Shown here: positions 5,901 to 8,221 of the stretch, piece by piece | Numbering within the stretch: position 1 is the stretch's first letter | Layout of the letters: each line of letters opens with the position of its first letter | DNA from: DATLYH01 sp035575035 | GTDB lineage: Bacteria > Planctomycetota > Planctomycetia > Gemmatales > Gemmataceae | NCBI GenBank assembly: GCA_035575035.1 | Contig: DATLYH010000045.1 | Coordinates: 1-8,221 of the forward strand | DNA: 8,221 nucleotides | Direction: 5' to 3' | The notes under the pieces: model-generated | Told to the model about the DNA's origin: nothing | Databases searched by the model: none | Seen by the model: the letters and a program-made list of their open reading frames with translations, nothing else | Made by a program: the position numbers and the translations under genes

Positions 5901-8086
5901 GCCGCGAGGCGCTGGCCGGCCTGGCCAAGCTGGCAAACAGTACCGAGCTGCGTGTGCTGCTCGATGCCATCGCGGACCAGGATGGGCAAAGCGGCGACCG
6001 CGACGAGAGTGTGGTCTTTGATCTGGTCCGGCTGCTTACCAGCCGCGATGCCAAGGAACTGGCGGGCGTGCGGGCCGAGCTGGAGAGGTTGGCGACCAGC
6101 GCACGGCATCCGGTGACCCGGCAGCTTGGTTTCGTGGCCCTGATCGCGGCGGACGGCGGCATCGACCGGGCCTGGGCGCTGGCCGCGAAGTCGCTGCCAG
6201 CGCTGCAAGACCTGGTCAACGCCATGCCGTTGATTCGCGATCCCAGCGTGCGGGCAAGTCTCTACCCCAAGGTTGAGCCGCTGCTGTACGGCTTGCCGAA
6301 GGAACTGGCCGCCGCGGCGCCGACAGGCAAAGGGACGGTCGGCCGCTTCGTGCGGATCGAATTGCCGGGCCGGCGGCGGACGCTGACGCTGGCCGAGGTC
6401 GAAGTCTACAGCGACGGCCGCAACGTCGCCCGCCAGGGTCGGGCATCGCAGAAGAACACCGCCCACGGCGGCGACGCCAGCCGTGCCATCGACGGCAACC
6501 GCAGCGGCCGCTACGCCGACGGCGGCCAGACCCACACCGAGGAGAACACCGCCAACCCCTGGTGGGAGGTCGATCTGGGTCAGGAACGACCGATCGATGC
6601 GGTCGTGATCTACAACCGCACCGACGCCGGCCTCGGCAAGCGGCTGGAGGGCTTCACGATCCAGATTCTCGACAATCACCGGAAGGTGGTCTTCCAGAAG
6701 GAAAAGCTCCCTGCCCCTGAGGTGAGCGCCACCTACGAGGTGGGCGGCAGCGGGCCGGAAGCTTCCCTCCGCCGGGCCGCCATGAACGCCCTGACCTACG
6801 TCCGGGGCGAGGAGGTCAAGACGTTCAAGGCGCTGGCTCGCTTCATTCGTGAGGACATCGACCGGCACGCGGCCATCCAGGCCTTGCAGCGCATCCCGGT
6901 CGTCCACTGGCCGAAGGAGGAAGCGAAGCCGCTGCTGGACAGCCTCCTCGCCTATGTGCGCACCATCCCGGCGGCGGAGCGCACGGCCCCGGCGGTGCTG
7001 GACGCGATGCAGCTGGCCGAGGCCCTTGCACCGCTGCTGCCGCCGGCCGAGGCCCGCCAGGTCCGCAAGGAGCTGGGCGAACTGGGCGTGCGGGTCATCC
7101 GCCTGGGAGCCGTGCCGGATCAGATGCTCTTCGACAAGGAGCGCATCGCCGTCCCGGCCGGCAAGCCGGTGGAGATCATCTTCGAGAACAACGACCTGAT
7201 GCCGCACAACTTCGTGGTGACCCGGCCTGGGGCACTCGAAGAGATCGGCACGCTGGCCGAGGCCACCGCCACCGAGCCGGGCGCCCTGGAACGGCATTAT
7301 GTGCCGGCCTCGCCGAAGGTGCTCTTCGCCAGCCGGCTGCTTCAGCCGCGTGATACCCAGCGGCTGACCTTCGAGGCGCCGAAGGAGCCGGGCGTTTACC
7401 CCTACGTCTGCACCTACCCTGGCCACTGGCGGCGCATGTACGGGGCGATGTACGTTGTGGCCGACCTGGACGAGTACCTGCTCGATCCCACGGCCTACCT
7501 GGCCCGGCATCCGCTACCGATCGCCGACGAACTGCTCAAGTTCGTCCGGCCGCGGACCGAATGGAAGTTCGAAGACCTGGTCGCCGCGGTGGAGCAGATG
7601 AAGGACGGCCGCTCCTTCAGCAACGGCAAGCAGCTGTTCCAGGTAGCCGCCTGTGTCTCCTGCCACCGATTGAACGGCGTCGGCCAGGAGTTCGGCCCCG
7701 ACCTGGCCAAGCTCGATCCCAAGCTGAAGCCGGCCGACATCCTCCGCGACCTGGTGGAGCCCTCCTACCGCATCAACGAGAAGTACCAGACCTACGTCTT
7801 TGCCACCAACGCAGGCCAGACGATTACCGGGATCATCGTCGAGGAGACGCCGGAGGCGGTGAAGGTGGTCGAAAATCCGCTGGTGAAGACGGAACCGGTG
7901 GTGCTGAAGAAGTCGGACATTGCCCTGCGCGAGAAGGCCCCCACTTCGATCATGCCCAAGGGGCTGCTTGACAAGCTGACGCGCGAGGAGATCCTCGACC
8001 TGATCGCTTACGTCATCGCGGGCGGCAACCCGCGCCACCCACTCTTCCAGGAGGGCCACAACCACGGCCACGGGCCAGGGCACTGA
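2981..8086 (+). CDS. Giant exported PVC-type redox protein: SGNH, dehydrogenase propeller, HEAT, discoidin, azurin-like and cytochrome c domains
   Basis: 1701 residues from ATG 2981. This start gives an Arg-rich n-region, a hydrophobic core (15-31) and an AAA site (38-40), so the protein is exported or anchored; the in-frame TTG 2903 is worse. Modules in order: SGNH-like (about 47-265: G59-N60-T61, N90-L-G-F-S-G-D-E, G151-Y-N153-E, N254-G-V-H257); TIGR02604-type dehydrogenase propeller (about 399-745) with two Ca-loop-like motifs (D459-T-D-G-D-G-K-A-D and D502-T-N-G-D-D-K-A-D); HEAT-like helices (about 750-1115); discoidin/F5-8-type domain (about 1119-1255, W1194-W-E-V-D); helices (about 1258-1368); azurin-like copper domain (about 1370-1495, H1409, C1477, H1482, M1486); TIGR02603-type cytochrome c (about 1545-1688, C1558-V-S-C-H1562, likely axial M1658); tail GHNHGHGPGH. 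Extracytoplasmic oxidation of a bound carbohydrate, with electrons passing through copper and haem, is inferred. The substrate is unknown. It lies 115 bases after the tRNA; no strong promoter was seen. Confidence 0.92.
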   Translation: MTGLCQRLRRHGRAVLLTLAVVLAGLTLAFVTHTPFRAAAVQPVAKLEIRPGDHICIIGNTLAERMQHDGWLETMLHSRFPKHELVIRNLGFSGDELTIRLRSMDFGTPDQWLAGSAPVPQPRKLANPSAVRANRFELTNTKADVIFAFFGYNESFAGPAGLDKFKKDLDAFIKHTLSQKYNGKSAPRLVLFSPIAHENLGDRNLPDGSENNKRIELYTAAMAEVARANQVPFVDLYRPTRQLYAATKSHLTINGVHLNEQGNRLVAQIIDRALFADQPEPRRDPEAIEKLRQAVRDKNFYWFHRYRTVDGYSTYGDRAFLKFAPDDQSNYEVLQRELEVLDVMTANRDKRIWAVAQGKDLKVDDSNTPPFIPVKTNKPGPGPNGTHLFLGGEEAITKMTVAKGMKVNLFASEEMFPDLINPVQMAFDTKGRLWVATWPTYPHWKPKEPMNDKLLILEDTDGDGKADKATVFADGLHNPTGFEFWGGGVLVAQGPDLMFLQDTNGDDKADVRRRILHGLDTADTHHTANSFTLDPGGALYFQEGTFHHTQVETPYGPPVRCANAGVFRYEPRTQKFEVYITCPFANPHGHVFDRWGQDIVIDGTGAQPYHAALFSGYLPFPLKHPRPPQVYQQRTRPCPGVEILSSRHFPPENQGNLLVPNVIGFQGILQYKLDEHGASFIGTEVEPIVYSSDPNFRPSDIEMGPDGAIYFTDWHNPIIGHMQHNLRDPNRDRTHGRVYRVTYENRPLLKPVKVAGEPIEKLLELLQEPEDRVRYRARIELSARNTDEVIAAVKKWVAALNPNDAEYQHHLTEALWVHQQHNVVDPELLKRVLSSPDHRARAAATRVLCYWRDRVPEALELLRKLAADPHPRVRLEAVRAASFFTDPEAIEVALISAEHPSDIYLDYTRNETMKALEPIWKKALAEGRPIAFRSDAGARFFLRSLSTDQLLKMKRSRAVYLELLFRKGVRDEHRREALAGLAKLANSTELRVLLDAIADQDGQSGDRDESVVFDLVRLLTSRDAKELAGVRAELERLATSARHPVTRQLGFVALIAADGGIDRAWALAAKSLPALQDLVNAMPLIRDPSVRASLYPKVEPLLYGLPKELAAAAPTGKGTVGRFVRIELPGRRRTLTLAEVEVYSDGRNVARQGRASQKNTAHGGDASRAIDGNRSGRYADGGQTHTEENTANPWWEVDLGQERPIDAVVIYNRTDAGLGKRLEGFTIQILDNHRKVVFQKEKLPAPEVSATYEVGGSGPEASLRRAAMNALTYVRGEEVKTFKALARFIREDIDRHAAIQALQRIPVVHWPKEEAKPLLDSLLAYVRTIPAAERTAPAVLDAMQLAEALAPLLPPAEARQVRKELGELGVRVIRLGAVPDQMLFDKERIAVPAGKPVEIIFENNDLMPHNFVVTRPGALEEIGTLAEATATEPGALERHYVPASPKVLFASRLLQPRDTQRLTFEAPKEPGVYPYVCTYPGHWRRMYGAMYVVADLDEYLLDPTAYLARHPLPIADELLKFVRPRTEWKFEDLVAAVEQMKDGRSFSNGKQLFQVAACVSCHRLNGVGQEFGPDLAKLDPKLKPADILRDLVEPSYRINEKYQTYVFATNAGQTITGIIVEETPEAVKVVENPLVKTEPVVLKKSDIALREKAPTSIMPKGLLDKLTREEILDLIAYVIAGGNPRHPLFQEGHNHGHGPGH

Positions 8087-8105
8087 TCGCGCGAGTTGTG
8101 GTCAG

Positions 8106-8120
8106 CGCCCGCGGCGGGTG
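8106..8120 (+). terminator. Weak hairpin just after the large gene
   Basis: CGCCCG, loop CGG, CGGGTG forms a six-pair stem (one G-T) 20 bases after the stop codon, followed by ATGTTA rather than a T-run. It could act as a weak or Rho-assisted terminator. The call rests on position and stem only. Confidence 0.25.
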
Positions 8121-8133
8121 ATGTTACTACGAG

Positions 8134-8151
8134 CCGCCGACCGGCCGGCGG
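8134..8151. other. GC-rich hairpin in the 3' intergenic region
   Basis: CCGCCG and CGGCGG pair perfectly around the six-base loop ACCGGC. There is no T-tract. It lies just before the right-hand repeat copy and may belong to the same repeat family or assist transcription termination. Confidence 0.3.
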
Positions 8152-8157
8152 ACGCTC

Positions 8158-8221
8158 CGAGCGCTCGCCCCCCGCGGGAGCAGGCCGGTGGACCCCGCAG
8201 CGCCTCGACCGGCCGGCTGAC
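8158..8221 (+). repeat. Interspersed repeat, copy B (cut by window end)
   Basis: It begins with a perfect palindrome CGAGCGCTCG (8158-8167), then CCGCGGG and CCGGTG. The 30-base core at 8192-8221 matches 2556-2585 at 29 of 30 positions. The order of parts is the same as in the left copy (palindrome, CCGCGGG, CGGTG, core), so this is a diverged copy of the same element in the same orientation. The right half of its terminal hairpin would lie beyond the window. Confidence 0.7.

Noticed and set aside
3941..7510. Minus-strand open frame of 1189 codons opposite the giant gene
   Set aside because: High GC and strong third-position bias remove stops on the opposite strand. The product has no recognisable domain, while the plus strand has many.

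Overview
The window is GC-rich DNA that most likely comes from a planctomycete, probably of the Gemmata/Isosphaera side of the phylum. The main reason is the 5.1 kb gene at 2981-8086. It combines the 'Pirellula/Verrucomicrobium-type' membrane-bound dehydrogenase propeller with the matching C-terminal cytochrome c domain, a pairing characteristic of the Planctomycetes-Verrucomicrobia group. A HEAT-repeat protein, a Gfo/Idh/MocA oxidoreductase and a secreted two-domain CCxxC metal-binding protein fit the same origin. The assignment rests on gene content and domain recognition only.

Layout. (1) 1-686, + strand: the C-terminal part of a HEAT-repeat protein that begins outside the window. (2) 701-1228, - strand: a small exported protein with two HMA-like domains, each with an H-x-C-C-x-x-C motif. 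It converges on the HEAT gene with 14 bases between the stop codons. (3) 1342-2448, + strand (possible earlier start at 1294): a Gfo/Idh/MocA-type NAD(P)-dependent oxidoreductase, divergent from gene 2, with its usual catalytic motifs altered. (4) 2449-2792: a 344-base non-coding stretch holding GC-rich direct repeats, hairpins and a possible tRNA promoter. (5) 2793-2865: tRNA-Lys (anticodon UUU), with no encoded CCA. (6) 2981-8086: a 1701-residue exported multidomain redox protein. In order it has a signal peptide, SGNH-hydrolase-like module, dehydrogenase beta-propeller, HEAT-like helices, discoidin-type domain, more helices, an azurin-like copper domain, a c-type cytochrome domain and a His-rich tail. 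(7) 8087-8221: a non-coding tail with two small hairpins and a second copy of the repeat seen in region 4, cut by the window end.

How the parts relate. The genes do not look like one operon, because the strands alternate and a tRNA lies between the oxidoreductase and the large gene. A loose theme is export and redox or metal chemistry: the CCxxC protein and the large protein are both predicted to act outside the cytoplasm, and both have metal-binding cysteine/histidine sites. The most notable items are the single-chain copper-to-haem fusion, the degenerate catalytic residues in its SGNH module, the oxidoreductase lacking the family lysine, and an interspersed repeat flanking the tRNA plus large-gene block in the same orientation. 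I found no CRISPR array, transposase, phage gene or defence system.
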